A stretch of DNA of 64,000 nucleotides. Source: Pseudomaricurvus alkylphenolicus. Its GTDB lineage: Bacteria; Pseudomonadota; Gammaproteobacteria; Pseudomonadales; Cellvibrionaceae. Positions 25,445 through 34,034 of the stretch are shown here, one piece after another. Position 1 is the stretch's first letter, and each line of letters opens with the position of its first letter. A program made the translations under genes and the position numbers. The stretch covers positions 1 through 64,000 of the forward strand of contig NZ_JAAQPI010000007.1 in assembly GCF_011683955.1 (NCBI RefSeq), read 5' to 3'. The notes below the pieces were generated by a model, which did no database searches, had not been told where the DNA came from, and saw nothing but the letters and a program-made list of their open reading frames with translations.

Positions 25445-25448
25445 GTAT

Positions 25449-25516
25449 GCAAGAGATGGTGTTTTCTCTTGCTCTCCTCTTGCTTAGGCTCCGTTTATCG
25501 GGGCTTTTCTTTTTTT
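25449..25516 (+). ncRNA. candidate small RNA with intrinsic terminator
   Basis: About 68 nt. A perfect 8-bp hairpin (GCAAGAGA-TGGTGTTT-TCTCTTGC) comes first, then a pyrimidine-rich single strand (CTCTCCTC). An intrinsic terminator follows: GCTCCG-TTTAT-CGGGGC (25488-25504) and TTTTCTTTTTT. The layout recalls sigmaE-dependent Hfq-binding RNAs such as MicA and RybB, but there is no sequence match that I know. It may instead be just a terminator region of the decayed SDR. Confidence 0.45.
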
Positions 25517-25582
25517 GGGACCACTAAAATTCGGTCGTTTGGCAGGCCTTGGCATGCTAACGAAATTTGCCCCTCTAAGCGC

Positions 25583-26161
25583 TTAACCTAACGTTGATGC
25601 CAGCAATCGGGCTGCTTCAGCCGACGCCTTCCCGTAACGACTGGGTAAGCCCAATGAGCCCATAGAGTCGTGGTTAAAAAAGATACTGACGATCCCCAAG
25701 GCCACCATCCAACAGCGATCCTTGTCAACATCCGGATAATCCGCAGATATTGCCGCCGCAAAGTAGCCTACCAGCCGGTCGTACCAATCACGAAGCTTCC
25801 CCTGCACAACCGGATAGCGTTCAGCACTGGCGATCAGGGCTTCGGCCACCAGTGTCGTGGAATCTTCCGGTTCATAGGGAGTAAACCAGTGATCGATCAT
25901 GGCTCCTATGCGATTTTCTTCGGGAAGCTCGGCTTCCAACTCTCGAAAATACCCTTCGGTCCTGGCAATAAATCGATCAGCCAACGCCTCCACCATCTCG
26001 TCGCGGTTGCCGATGTAATAGCGCAGCAGGCTGCGCCGCAATCCCGACTCTTCCGCAATGCGCTCCAACGACGTCCCCTCTACCCCATAACGCGCCACAC
26101 AGCGCTCAAAGGCATTCAATATTTCTTCGGTGCGCTCGGCTTTTACACTGGGTCTGCCCAT
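25583..26161 (-). CDS. TetR-family transcriptional regulator
   Basis: A 192-aa repressor-type protein. The N-terminal HTH (about residues 8-55) reads EEILNAFERCVARYGVEGTS and IAEESGLRRSLLRYYIGNRDE. The helical C-terminal ligand domain is typical in size. A TTGTCA-N4-TGACAA palindrome lies 15 bp upstream of its ATG, and an identical-arm palindrome lies before the MATE exporter 3.5 kb away. Autoregulation and control of the exporter are therefore likely. Confidence 0.9.
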   Translation of the reverse strand: MGRPSVKAERTEEILNAFERCVARYGVEGTSLERIAEESGLRRSLLRYYIGNRDEMVEALADRFIARTEGYFRELEAELPEENRIGAMIDHWFTPYEPEDSTTLVAEALIASAERYPVVQGKLRDWYDRLVGYFAAAISADYPDVDKDRCWMVALGIVSIFFNHDSMGSLGLPSRYGKASAEAARLLASTLG

Positions 26162-26176
26162 GGTCTTTCCTGATAC

Positions 26177-26192
26177 TTGTCAGATTTGACAA
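26177..26192. promoter_or_regulatory. TTGTCA-N4-TGACAA operator at the TetR gene
   Basis: Perfect 6-bp-arm palindrome (spacer GATT) between the TetR gene and the divergent HD-domain gene. Same arms as the site at 22053 (spacer ATTC). Confidence 0.65.
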
Positions 26193-26459
26193 TAAATCAT
26201 ATAAAAAGACCCGGCAACCCCTGAGACAAATGCTGACAATGCAGTGGTAGCCGCGTGCAGACATCCTCATCCGATTGACAACCGACGGCACCGAGTTCAG
26301 CGGCTCGCAATCCAGATGGGTGATTGGCTGTATGTTGGCCACTGTCTAAATTGTTACCTAGGCGACAGTTGGCATATCGATGTTGAGCTAAGCTGAAAAC
26401 AACAATTCAACACCCAATAGCCTATTTCCAACAACTCAGGCAGCCTGGAGAACATCAAT

Positions 26460-27047
26460 ATGAGCACAGACGCAGCGGCCCCGAGAGCCAAATTCAAGCA
26501 AATGACAGAAGGGACTCAGGAAGACTGGGCCATCATCGGCGAGCAATACTTTGCCTTCGCTCAAGAACTGCCCAAACGTATTATCGACCACCTGATGCTG
26601 CTCAAAGGCGACTTTGGTGGTTTTCCCGTCGACCGCCTCGAACACTGCCTCCAGACCGCCACCCGTGCCCACCGCGATGGCCGTGACGAAGAATACGTGG
26701 TTTGCGCACTACTGCACGACATTGGCGACACCCTCGGCCCCACCAACCACGCCGACGTCGCCGCCGTCCTGCTGCAGCCCTACGTCAGCGAAGAAAACCA
26801 CTGGATCATCAAACACCACGGCATCTTCCAGGGCTACTACTTCTTCCACTACCTCGGCCTCGACCGCAATGGCCGCGACGCCTTCAAAGACAGTCCCTAC
26901 TATCAGGCCTGCGCCGAATTTTGCCACCGCTACGACCAAAACAGTTTTGACCCCGACTACGACAGCGAGCCGTTGGAATTTTTTATACCTATGATCGAAA
27001 AAGTGTTTGCTGAGCCCAAGCGCTCACTTTACAAAGAAGCGATGTAA
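26460..27047 (+). CDS. HD-domain protein, PhnZ/MIOX-like
   Basis: A 195-aa cytoplasmic protein. Metal-binding histidines are visible in RLEHCLQTATRAHRDG, CALLHDIGDTLG (the HD pair), TNHADVAAVLL and IIKHHG. The order H...HD...H...H fits the PhnZ/TmpB and inositol-oxygenase-like HD oxygenases better than nucleotide phosphohydrolases. That assignment is an inference. Divergent from the TetR gene with the shared control region; repeat element B follows its stop. Confidence 0.8.
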   Translation: MSTDAAAPRAKFKQMTEGTQEDWAIIGEQYFAFAQELPKRIIDHLMLLKGDFGGFPVDRLEHCLQTATRAHRDGRDEEYVVCALLHDIGDTLGPTNHADVAAVLLQPYVSEENHWIIKHHGIFQGYYFFHYLGLDRNGRDAFKDSPYYQACAEFCHRYDQNSFDPDYDSEPLEFFIPMIEKVFAEPKRSLYKEAM

Positions 27048-27072
27048 ACCATTAAGGCACAAGACTGCGCAT

Positions 27073-27240
27073 ACCTCGGTGTAAAGGGTGGTCGGGGTGT
27101 TGTTTTCGGAGCGTAAAGAGCGAGCGCCGATGGAGTCAAAAAGACCGGCGTTTTTTGCCGGGCTTTTTGGGGACTGAGGGCAGCCCGGAGGGCCGCCGAT
27201 CAGCGCCGAAAACAACACCCCGACCGCCCGTTGAGGCACG
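27073..27240 (+). repeat. structured repeat element, copy B (full form)
   Basis: Left end CTCGGTGTAAAGGGTGG and right end CCGCCCGTTGAGGCAC. Outer stem 27087-27109 with 27206-27228: 23 bp with one G-T wobble. Inside are hairpin 1 (27134-27175; AGTC-AAAAAG-ACCGGC against GCCGGG-CTTTTT-GGGGACT) and hairpin 2 (27178-27197; loop GGA). The predicted fold is therefore a three-way junction. Hairpin 1 and the outer stem differ from copy C in both strands of each stem. It lies between the convergent HD and Usp genes. Confidence 0.85.
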
Positions 27241-27292
27241 GGACTAAAAGCCCATTCACGATGAAAATTTTACAGAACCTGAACATCTAAAC

Positions 27293-27322
27293 GGTGGATT
27301 ACGGCGCAAGCGCCTAATCCAC
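27293..27322. repeat. short REP-like palindrome
   Basis: GGTGGATTA-CGGCG-CAA-GCGCC-TAATCCACC: a near-perfect hairpin of a kind found in intergenic regions of many proteobacteria. It is 50 bp beyond repeat element B, in the 360-bp gap between convergent genes. A second small hairpin (CGGGAT-TAC-ATCCCG) follows. Confidence 0.7.
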
Positions 27323-27407
27323 CCTACGAGAGTTTTCGGGATTACATCCCGATCATAAGATTACGATTAAATTCCGGTCATGGAATTTCAAGACCAGATT
27401 GCTGTTG

Positions 27408-28217
27408 TCAATGCGCAGCCATGATATCGCAATTAATCTTTTGCCCAAGCCGATGAATATAAGCCCCCTCGCGCTTGCCCAAAGCCTTCGCCTTAATAAT
27501 ATCCACCGCCAATAAATCAATATCCCATTCGTCAATCAACTCCGGCACCACCTTCTCCGGCTCACCCCACCGAAACATCATATGCGTCGCTCGCACCGCA
27601 TCCGAATCCTGCAACTTATCCGCCCCTTCCATCTTTTGGGACTCCGGATACACACAGAGATAAAACACCTCCAGTCCAAAAGACTCCAGCTGCTTGCCGC
27701 AGGCCGCCGTGCGCTGAATCACATCCATTACATTATCGTCTTTGTGCTTGCCGTTATCGCTCAACTCCGGCCCCATCAACATCAACGCACGGTGCTGCTG
27801 CCAATGCTCACGCTCTTTTACCATCAACACATCACAGGGGAACTGAAAAATAAACTTGTTAATCACCGCCGAGGGCAACCACTGCTGCCACAAATGCCGG
27901 TCCGGATAACTCGTCACCACCACCGGATTTTCCTGATTCTTCAGGATTGCCAGAAACGCCGACTCCCACAAGTGGCCATGACTTTGCGACGTTGTGGTGG
28001 TGATACCCAACTCCTGGGCGCGATGTTTGATATCCGACAATTGGCTGTCCATCATCAACAGTTCCTTGCCATTGCCACCGCTCTTTTCGCTGTAACCGCA
28101 GCTCAGGCCATGGAGATGCAAGGTCGCCCCCTGGTGAAGCGCCAAATCAAAAGCACGATCCAGCGTATGCTGATCCGTATGCGAAGTATCGACAATCGTG
28201 GTCACGGTATTCATCAC
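27408..28217 (-). CDS. tandem universal stress (UspE-like) protein
   Basis: A 269-aa cytoplasmic protein made of two Usp-like alpha/beta domains (about 1-135 and 140-269), the arrangement of UspE. The first domain contains VVVTSYPDRHLWQQWLPSAVINKFIFQFPCDVLMVK, a Usp C-terminal segment. The ATP-binding GxxGxxG motif is not obvious in either half. It lies 136 bp downstream of the hybrid kinase gene in the same direction and may be cotranscribed. Confidence 0.75.
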   Translation of the reverse strand: MMNTVTTIVDTSHTDQHTLDRAFDLALHQGATLHLHGLSCGYSEKSGGNGKELLMMDSQLSDIKHRAQELGITTTTSQSHGHLWESAFLAILKNQENPVVVTSYPDRHLWQQWLPSAVINKFIFQFPCDVLMVKEREHWQQHRALMLMGPELSDNGKHKDDNVMDVIQRTAACGKQLESFGLEVFYLCVYPESQKMEGADKLQDSDAVRATHMMFRWGEPEKVVPELIDEWDIDLLAVDIIKAKALGKREGAYIHRLGQKINCDIMAAH

Positions 28218-28353
28218 TGGAACCTCGCGATGATGCGTTCAGAAAGAATCCCTGCCGCTGCTGCTCCCAATTGGCTAAAGTATAGTCGGTTTTATTAGAG
28301 GAAAACGATTTAACAAACGGGCTGCTAATGCCCGAAAAGAGAGGCATTAAACG

Positions 28354-31347
28354 CTATTCGCTGGAAAAATCTGCCCGCTCGCAGTATTTCTCCAGGGTTT
28401 GTTCCAGCGCATCGGCCTTCAATGGTTTGGCAAGATGGGCATCCATACCGGCATTAATCACCTGCTGGCGATGCTCATCCATCGCATGGGCGGTGAGCGC
28501 CACGATCGGCGTGTAATTCTCCGCGTTATCATGCTCGATTTCACGAATCCGGCGAGTCGCCTCGAGGCCATCCATCTCCGGCATTTCGCAATCCATCAAG
28601 ATGATGTCGAAACCGTGGGGGACCGTCTCCAGACTTTCCTCATAACTGGTCAGCGCTTCTATGCCGTTGTTGGCAATCACCGGCGTAATGCCAAACTTCT
28701 TCAGCAAACCTTTGATAACCATCTGGTTAACCTGATTATCTTCGGCCACCAGAACTCTCAGGCTACCGAAACGGGCGGGCTTGTCTGCCACCGTTGCTTC
28801 GCTCGCCGCCGCAGTTTTGGGAATATTCAGGAACTGCTGCATCAAGACATTATGCAGACGGCTGGGCGCCAGTGGTGTCTCCATAACACCGGCGAGCCCG
28901 CTGTCCTTGAGCATTTGCGGTGACATCGGAGAAGAACTCAGCAGCATCAACGGCGGGCAGCTGACATGCTGACGCAGCGCGCGCGCCACCTCAAGCCCGC
29001 TTTGATCACCCACCTGCTCCGACAGCAGAATCAGGTGCATGGGGTGATTTTGCATACGGCTGACGGTATCGGCTGCATTGCGGGTAATCTCGGAATGCAT
29101 ACCCCAGGCATCCACGTGCTCCAGCAAAAGCTCATGCTCACCGGTGGGATCCAGCAGTAACAGATTGTGACCTTTGAGAGGCTGACTGAAGACCTCAGTG
29201 GCCTCCTCGACCTCAACCATGGGCAACGTCAGACTGAACGTCGACCCCTGCCCCAACTTGCTCTTAACATGCAACTCCCCACCCATCAGCGCTGCCAATC
29301 GCTGGCTGATCGCCAACCCCAGACCGGTGCCGCCATAACGACGGGTGGTACTGGTATCCGCCTGGGTAAAGGCGCTGAAGATATTGCGGCATTGTTCGGG
29401 CGAGAGACCGGTACCCGTATCCTTCACACTGATGTGGAAGCGGCTTTCGCCGTTCTCACACTCCACCTCTCCGGCAAACAGGCGGATCTCGCCGGATTCG
29501 GTAAATTTGAACGCGTTACTGAGCAAATTCAGCACCACCTGGCGAATGCGGGTGGGATCACCCTTCAGGCGCGTATTCAGCGAGGGAGGTATGTGCGTGG
29601 CAAAGGTCAGGTCATCATGGGTGCGCAGTGCAAAAATGTCGGCACAGCCATAAATCAGCTGTTCCAGATCGAACTCCACCTTCTCGATGGTCATCTTGCC
29701 GGCTTCGATCTTGGAGAAGTCCAGAATGTCGTTAATAACGCTGAGCAGCACTTCGCCTGAAGTGTGGATGGTTTCCAGATAGCGTCCCTGTTGAGCGGTG
29801 AGGGAGGTATCCTTGAGCAGCTCCACCATCCCCAGCACACCGTTGAGCGGGGTGCGGATTTCGTGGCTCATGGTGGAGAGGAACTGGCTCTTGGCCTCAG
29901 TCAGCTGCACCAGCTTCTCATTGGCCTCTTGCAGCTGAGCGGTGCGATTTCTGACCTTCTGCTCCAGCATCGAGTTCAGTTCATTGAGTTCGTGCTCCGC
30001 CTGCACCAGCTTTTTATGATCCTCCATCAGCGTACGGCTGGTATTGTTGATACCGTCGACGATGATCTGCAGCTCTTCATCGGTACTGGCCTCACCGGTA
30101 TTGGCTTCCAGCGCCAGCGGGGTGTAGTTATCTTCAAAGTCCAGATTGCGGGCAAAATCAGCAATGCTGGACAGGTGTTTCGCCACCATCGCTTTACTTT
30201 CAAGCAGCTGGGACTGCGCCCGGCTCAGTTCACCCATGGTGTCCTGCAGCGCCTGGGTCTTGCGTTCGAGCATCAGGTTAGCGCGGTTCTTGGCCCGATA
30301 ATTTCGATAAATCAGGCTCACCAATGCAATAACCAGCAAGATGACACCGCCGGCCGCCACCAGAATGAATTGCTGGTTGCGGATGACCCCGACCTGCTCA
30401 TTCAGCACGGCGTTCTTTTCAGCGATGGACTGTTCCTGCATTTGCAGTTGCTGCAACTGCGCCGCCAACAGTGTCTGGTTTTGTTCGATCTTCTGGGAAT
30501 AGCCCTCGATACTGGCTTCTTTTTCGGCGAGGATCGCTTCTTTTTCCTGCAGCAGAGCCTCTTTTGCTGACAATTTTGCAATATTTGTGGCCAGCCGCTG
30601 CTCACTCTGGTTCAGGTTGGACTGGATCTCACCCAGGTTTTTCTCCAGAGCGCCCAGCTCCCGCTCCTTGTCGACAATCTTTTTCTCCTGCTTGCCCAGC
30701 AGCTCCTGTTGAGCGCGCAGTTTTTCCTGCTGTTTGCGAGCCTGGGTCACCACCTTCTGCAGCTTGGCCTCAGTCTCGCGATAGAGCTCGGCCACATCCA
30801 GCTCGGTACCGCCAAACAGCAGGATTTCTTTCGAAAGTTGCAGCCCTTCATAAATCACATTGCTGCGGTTCAGTTCAAAGGAGAGTCGGTTGGAGGAGGG
30901 ATAGACAAAGTTGATCATGACGCTGCCGCGGTCGTCGTGATCGTCCGTAATGATCAAGGTGCCGCTCTGGCGCAGCAGGCGGTTGGCATCAAACAGGCGG
31001 TCGTTCTTGCTGTTGCTCATCAGCAGCACGTGTGCTTCGCGTGCGGCGTAGAGCGACTGGTACTGTACAGCTCTCAGCCGCTTGCCCCGGACACTGTATT
31101 TGCCGAGGTCTCGCTGCAGAACCCGCATCAACTCCGGGTCGCGGCCATACATACCGACAATAAATTCACCAAATCGCTCTTCACCGGGCCAACGCATATT
31201 CATCATGATGGCATTGACCATCTGCACTTTGCCCTCGGGAATGGTCGTGGCGAAGGTCGACGGTGCGGCCAGATTCAGCAACAGGAGAAGGAGAGCGCCA
31301 AGACAAAAACGGCTCGGGAATTTGGGTTGAAATTGCAGCAATGCCAT
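28354..31347 (-). CDS. hybrid sensor histidine kinase with YfiR-like sensor domain
   Basis: A 997-aa membrane sensor. A Sec signal (residues 1-34) comes first, then a YfiR/DUF4154-type periplasmic domain (about 35-180) and a long coiled coil (about 184-324). A membrane helix follows (about 327-347), then a second coiled coil and HisKA with His495 in TMSHEIRTPLNG. The HATPase has NLLSNAFKF, DTGTGLS and GGTGLGLA. Next is a degenerate receiver (LLLLDPTGEHEL, lacking the usual Asp), then an intact C-terminal receiver (DIILMDCEMPEMDG). ATG 31347 is used because it gives the signal peptide; the longer frame adds 51 residues before it. No cognate regulator is adjacent. Confidence 0.88.
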   Translation of the reverse strand: MALLQFQPKFPSRFCLGALLLLLLNLAAPSTFATTIPEGKVQMVNAIMMNMRWPGEERFGEFIVGMYGRDPELMRVLQRDLGKYSVRGKRLRAVQYQSLYAAREAHVLLMSNSKNDRLFDANRLLRQSGTLIITDDHDDRGSVMINFVYPSSNRLSFELNRSNVIYEGLQLSKEILLFGGTELDVAELYRETEAKLQKVVTQARKQQEKLRAQQELLGKQEKKIVDKERELGALEKNLGEIQSNLNQSEQRLATNIAKLSAKEALLQEKEAILAEKEASIEGYSQKIEQNQTLLAAQLQQLQMQEQSIAEKNAVLNEQVGVIRNQQFILVAAGGVILLVIALVSLIYRNYRAKNRANLMLERKTQALQDTMGELSRAQSQLLESKAMVAKHLSSIADFARNLDFEDNYTPLALEANTGEASTDEELQIIVDGINNTSRTLMEDHKKLVQAEHELNELNSMLEQKVRNRTAQLQEANEKLVQLTEAKSQFLSTMSHEIRTPLNGVLGMVELLKDTSLTAQQGRYLETIHTSGEVLLSVINDILDFSKIEAGKMTIEKVEFDLEQLIYGCADIFALRTHDDLTFATHIPPSLNTRLKGDPTRIRQVVLNLLSNAFKFTESGEIRLFAGEVECENGESRFHISVKDTGTGLSPEQCRNIFSAFTQADTSTTRRYGGTGLGLAISQRLAALMGGELHVKSKLGQGSTFSLTLPMVEVEEATEVFSQPLKGHNLLLLDPTGEHELLLEHVDAWGMHSEITRNAADTVSRMQNHPMHLILLSEQVGDQSGLEVARALRQHVSCPPLMLLSSSPMSPQMLKDSGLAGVMETPLAPSRLHNVLMQQFLNIPKTAAASEATVADKPARFGSLRVLVAEDNQVNQMVIKGLLKKFGITPVIANNGIEALTSYEESLETVPHGFDIILMDCEMPEMDGLEATRRIREIEHDNAENYTPIVALTAHAMDEHRQQVINAGMDAHLAKPLKADALEQTLEKYCERADFSSE

Positions 31348-31793
31348 AAATATTTTGTAAGAGTTGGTATGGCGTGTATTCCCACCTAGTATAGACCACT
31401 CAGGCGCCAGTCCAGAATACGCCTGATTCTGGCCGCTAGCAACCGCAAACCGCCGTCCCACGGGCATTTGAGCGATTTTTCTCCATCTTGATGACAACAT
31501 CTACCGATTTCGAGGTCGGGCAGCTGAAAGTGATTCAGGAAGTTATTCACAATATGATGGGTCAATGAGCAGCCACCGTTGCCAGACAAGCTGTCACGAT
31601 AATGGTGATGGTATGGGATTCCCAGGGGTTAAGGTCCCTTTATAAAAGGCGTCCTTGATACTGCAGAAATATCCCACAAGTGTTTTATGAACCTGGGGCA
31701 TATAGCGGCGTAAACCGCCTCAAGGGAGCATAGATAACAAATCCTGCAACCCGAAGACATCCGCACGGATGGCTTCGGGCACAGATATTCCAA
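31348..31793. other. 446-bp intergenic region
   Basis: Between the kinase start and the sulfatase 3' end, both leftward. It contains the hairpin at 31750-31779 just after the sulfatase stop, and presumably the kinase promoter. I see no gene. Confidence 0.5.
31750..31779 (-). terminator. hairpin after sulfatase gene
   Basis: CCCGAAG-A-CATCCG and CGGATG-G-CTTCGGG-type arms (one mismatch) with a short loop, 15 bp past the sulfatase stop. There is no T-run on the minus strand, so it is an RNA-stabilising or weak termination hairpin. Confidence 0.45.
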
Positions 31794-33416
31794 TCAGTGC
31801 GGAACGGTCTCAGAAAGCCTTTCGGCTTCCAGGGGCAGATCCCTGATGCCGGTGTAAGGTTTGCCCAGAGTAGGCTGGCGATTGGGGTATTGCTGCATCT
31901 GTTCCAGATGGCGGGTTTTCATATGGTCAAACGCTGCCCATGCCCACAGATAGGGAGGCATGTCTCCATGCTCTTCACGCACATCCTTATATAGGTCGTA
32001 AAAGTTTTCGCCGACCAGCCCAGGTCGCTCTCCCACCCACACCCGCTTGAATTGCTGTTTGATGCTGGCCGCCAATACGGGGCCGGTATACACATGGTAA
32101 TAATCCCGACGGGACTCGCCATCGCCCAACAACAGCAACGCCGTCTGGTCTATGCCGTCGATGACTCTATCGGTGGGCACTCGCTTTTGCGCCTCTCCCA
32201 GGCGCGCGAAGGTGGTGAACAGGTCGTGCACAGAAATCATGTCTCCCACTACTTGTCCCGGCGCAATAGTTCCGGGCCACCAGGCGAATGCGGGCACACG
32301 GATGCCGCCTTCCAGATAATCGCCCTTGCCACCGCGAAACACCGCTTCGTGAGGACCCAGGGGTGCCAGCTCGTGCATGGGACCATTGTCCGCCATGGCG
32401 ATGACCAGAGTATTCTCGGCGATACCGACCTGCCTTAACTGCGCCAGAATTTCCCCAACCTGGCGATCGAGGTCGACAATACTCTGGGCGTAAGGAGTAC
32501 TGGCACTGGTGGTATATTCGCTGGGTTTACGGGCAAAGTCATAGACGTGAGGCCAGTAGGCCAGGTAAAAGGGCTTGTCGCCATCGGCGTGCTCGCGAAT
32601 ATAGGCCAGCGTTTTAGCCTGGTGATCGCGCAGAATCTGTTTGTAGTCCTTGCCACTCATGCCCAGATAGACCTCGGGCTTTTCGCCCTTGCGGCCTTCC
32701 AGCTGATTGAGATACCCCAGCGGGCGAAAGCGCTGATCCAGTGTGTAGCGTTTATCCTGTTGGAATGGAAACAGTCCCTGCACCATACCGGCAGCCGCCG
32801 CCGGCACCTGCCAGGTCATATAGGGAAACTGGTTGTACATGGAAAAATTGGCGTAGTCGAAGCCCTGATGGTTGAGGTAACTTTGTTCGATATCCCCCTG
32901 GTGCCCCTTACCAATAAATCCGGTGTGATAGCCCGCCTTGGACAGCACCTCGGCAATAGTGACCTCGTCCTTGTGCAATCCCATGCCGTCGGGCGGGAAC
33001 CCCACTTTGGTCATGCCGGCGCGAACCGCCAGCCGACCGGTCAAGGCCGCAGTGCGGGTTGGGGTACACGAAGGTTCAGTGTACATGCGGGTAAAACTCA
33101 TGCCCTCGGCGGCCATCTGATTGATATTGGGTGTGTCAAAGCCCAACACTTTGTTCATCAGTGGTACACCCACTTCCCCCAAACTGTTGTCGTCCCACAG
33201 AATATGGATGATATTCGGGGGTTTTCCATGTTCTTTCTTCATCGCCGCCAACAGGCGATCCAGTTGTTTATCCTGCTCACGCCAACGTGCCTGATGCTGT
33301 TGGCGAAGTTTTTTGAATTCCGCGTCGTATTGCACCGACCTGGCCTCAGTGCTGGTGGTTATCAGCACCACCAGCGTCAGCGTTAGCAGCTGCATAACGG
33401 GTTTTAGACTTGGCAT
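31794..33416 (-). CDS. exported formylglycine-dependent sulfatase
   Basis: A 540-aa type I sulfatase of the alkaline-phosphatase superfamily. A Sec signal (about 1-25) is followed by a charged helical stretch (28-62). Metal-binding DD follows in IIHILWDDN. The formylglycine motif is C117-T-P-T-R. GFIGKGHQG and MADNGPMHE are further family segments. It probably hydrolyses a sulfate ester in the periplasm. It lies 26 bp downstream of the TorD-like chaperone, so it appears to be the last gene of the molybdoenzyme operon. Confidence 0.92.
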   Translation of the reverse strand: MPSLKPVMQLLTLTLVVLITTSTEARSVQYDAEFKKLRQQHQARWREQDKQLDRLLAAMKKEHGKPPNIIHILWDDNSLGEVGVPLMNKVLGFDTPNINQMAAEGMSFTRMYTEPSCTPTRTAALTGRLAVRAGMTKVGFPPDGMGLHKDEVTIAEVLSKAGYHTGFIGKGHQGDIEQSYLNHQGFDYANFSMYNQFPYMTWQVPAAAAGMVQGLFPFQQDKRYTLDQRFRPLGYLNQLEGRKGEKPEVYLGMSGKDYKQILRDHQAKTLAYIREHADGDKPFYLAYWPHVYDFARKPSEYTTSASTPYAQSIVDLDRQVGEILAQLRQVGIAENTLVIAMADNGPMHELAPLGPHEAVFRGGKGDYLEGGIRVPAFAWWPGTIAPGQVVGDMISVHDLFTTFARLGEAQKRVPTDRVIDGIDQTALLLLGDGESRRDYYHVYTGPVLAASIKQQFKRVWVGERPGLVGENFYDLYKDVREEHGDMPPYLWAWAAFDHMKTRHLEQMQQYPNRQPTLGKPYTGIRDLPLEAERLSETVPH

Positions 33417-33442
33417 TCATGGCTCCTTTGTCAAATTCTGAT

Positions 33443-34009
33443 TTATGAGAGGGCTGTGTGAGTAAGAAACGAAGCAGACAGTTGTGCGGGGCTGGTGTTG
33501 AGCTGTTGCAACTCCTGCGCGACAAAATCAAACAGATTGGCGATCTGTTCACGCGCCTGCTCGTCCCGGCTGTGAAAGCCCTGATACAGGCCATCGCACA
33601 ACGGCCACAGGTGGTGACTGAGAAAATCCCGCTGCGCCCGTCTGATGTCTGACGGGTTTTCGTTACGCACAAGGCACTGCTGCTCCAGATAGGTCAGGTA
33701 GTGCATAAAATCCAGCTCCACACTCAGGTGATCCGGCAATTCGGCATCGGCGGCCCGCTGCAATCCGAAAAAATCGTAAAATCGGGTCAGTTCCTCATAA
33801 ATCAGGTCTTGTGTTTTGGAAGTATAGGCCGACTCATAGAGCGCGCTGGCCTGCTGGTAAACCGCCGGGTCGAAAGCCTCCATATACGCCTGCATGGCCT
33901 CGCTGCCGCAATCGGGCACCCGAAACAGCGCCGCAAATCGCTGGTAAAGGGAGGAGCGTTGAACCGGGCTCAAAGGTAGCGAGCCGGATTTGAGTGTTGC
34001 TTGGGGCAT
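33443..34009 (-). CDS. TorD/DmsD-family molybdoenzyme chaperone
   Basis: A 188-aa all-helical protein of the TorD-like family that guards cofactor loading and Tat export of a molybdoenzyme. Typical features are RFAALFRVPDC, YEELTRFYDFFGL, the conserved DHLSVELDFMHYL segment and HLWPLCDG. ATG 34009 is selected; the longer frame reads into the alpha-subunit gene. It is 25 bp downstream of the alpha subunit, the position of the delta gene in ddh, ebd and ser operons. Confidence 0.85.
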   Translation of the reverse strand: MPQATLKSGSLPLSPVQRSSLYQRFAALFRVPDCGSEAMQAYMEAFDPAVYQQASALYESAYTSKTQDLIYEELTRFYDFFGLQRAADAELPDHLSVELDFMHYLTYLEQQCLVRNENPSDIRRAQRDFLSHHLWPLCDGLYQGFHSRDEQAREQIANLFDFVAQELQQLNTSPAQLSASFLTHTALS

Positions 34010-34034
34010 GTTTTGGTCCGTCCGTTCATTATAG

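Noticed and set aside
33544-33636. Extended N-terminus of the cassette lipoprotein and similar longer frames (3124-3636, 3633-3989)
   Set aside because: The extra codons of those frames are read from attC sites; the downstream Met with signal peptide or ribosome binding site is the better start. The relevant area is 3544-3636 and 3882-3989.
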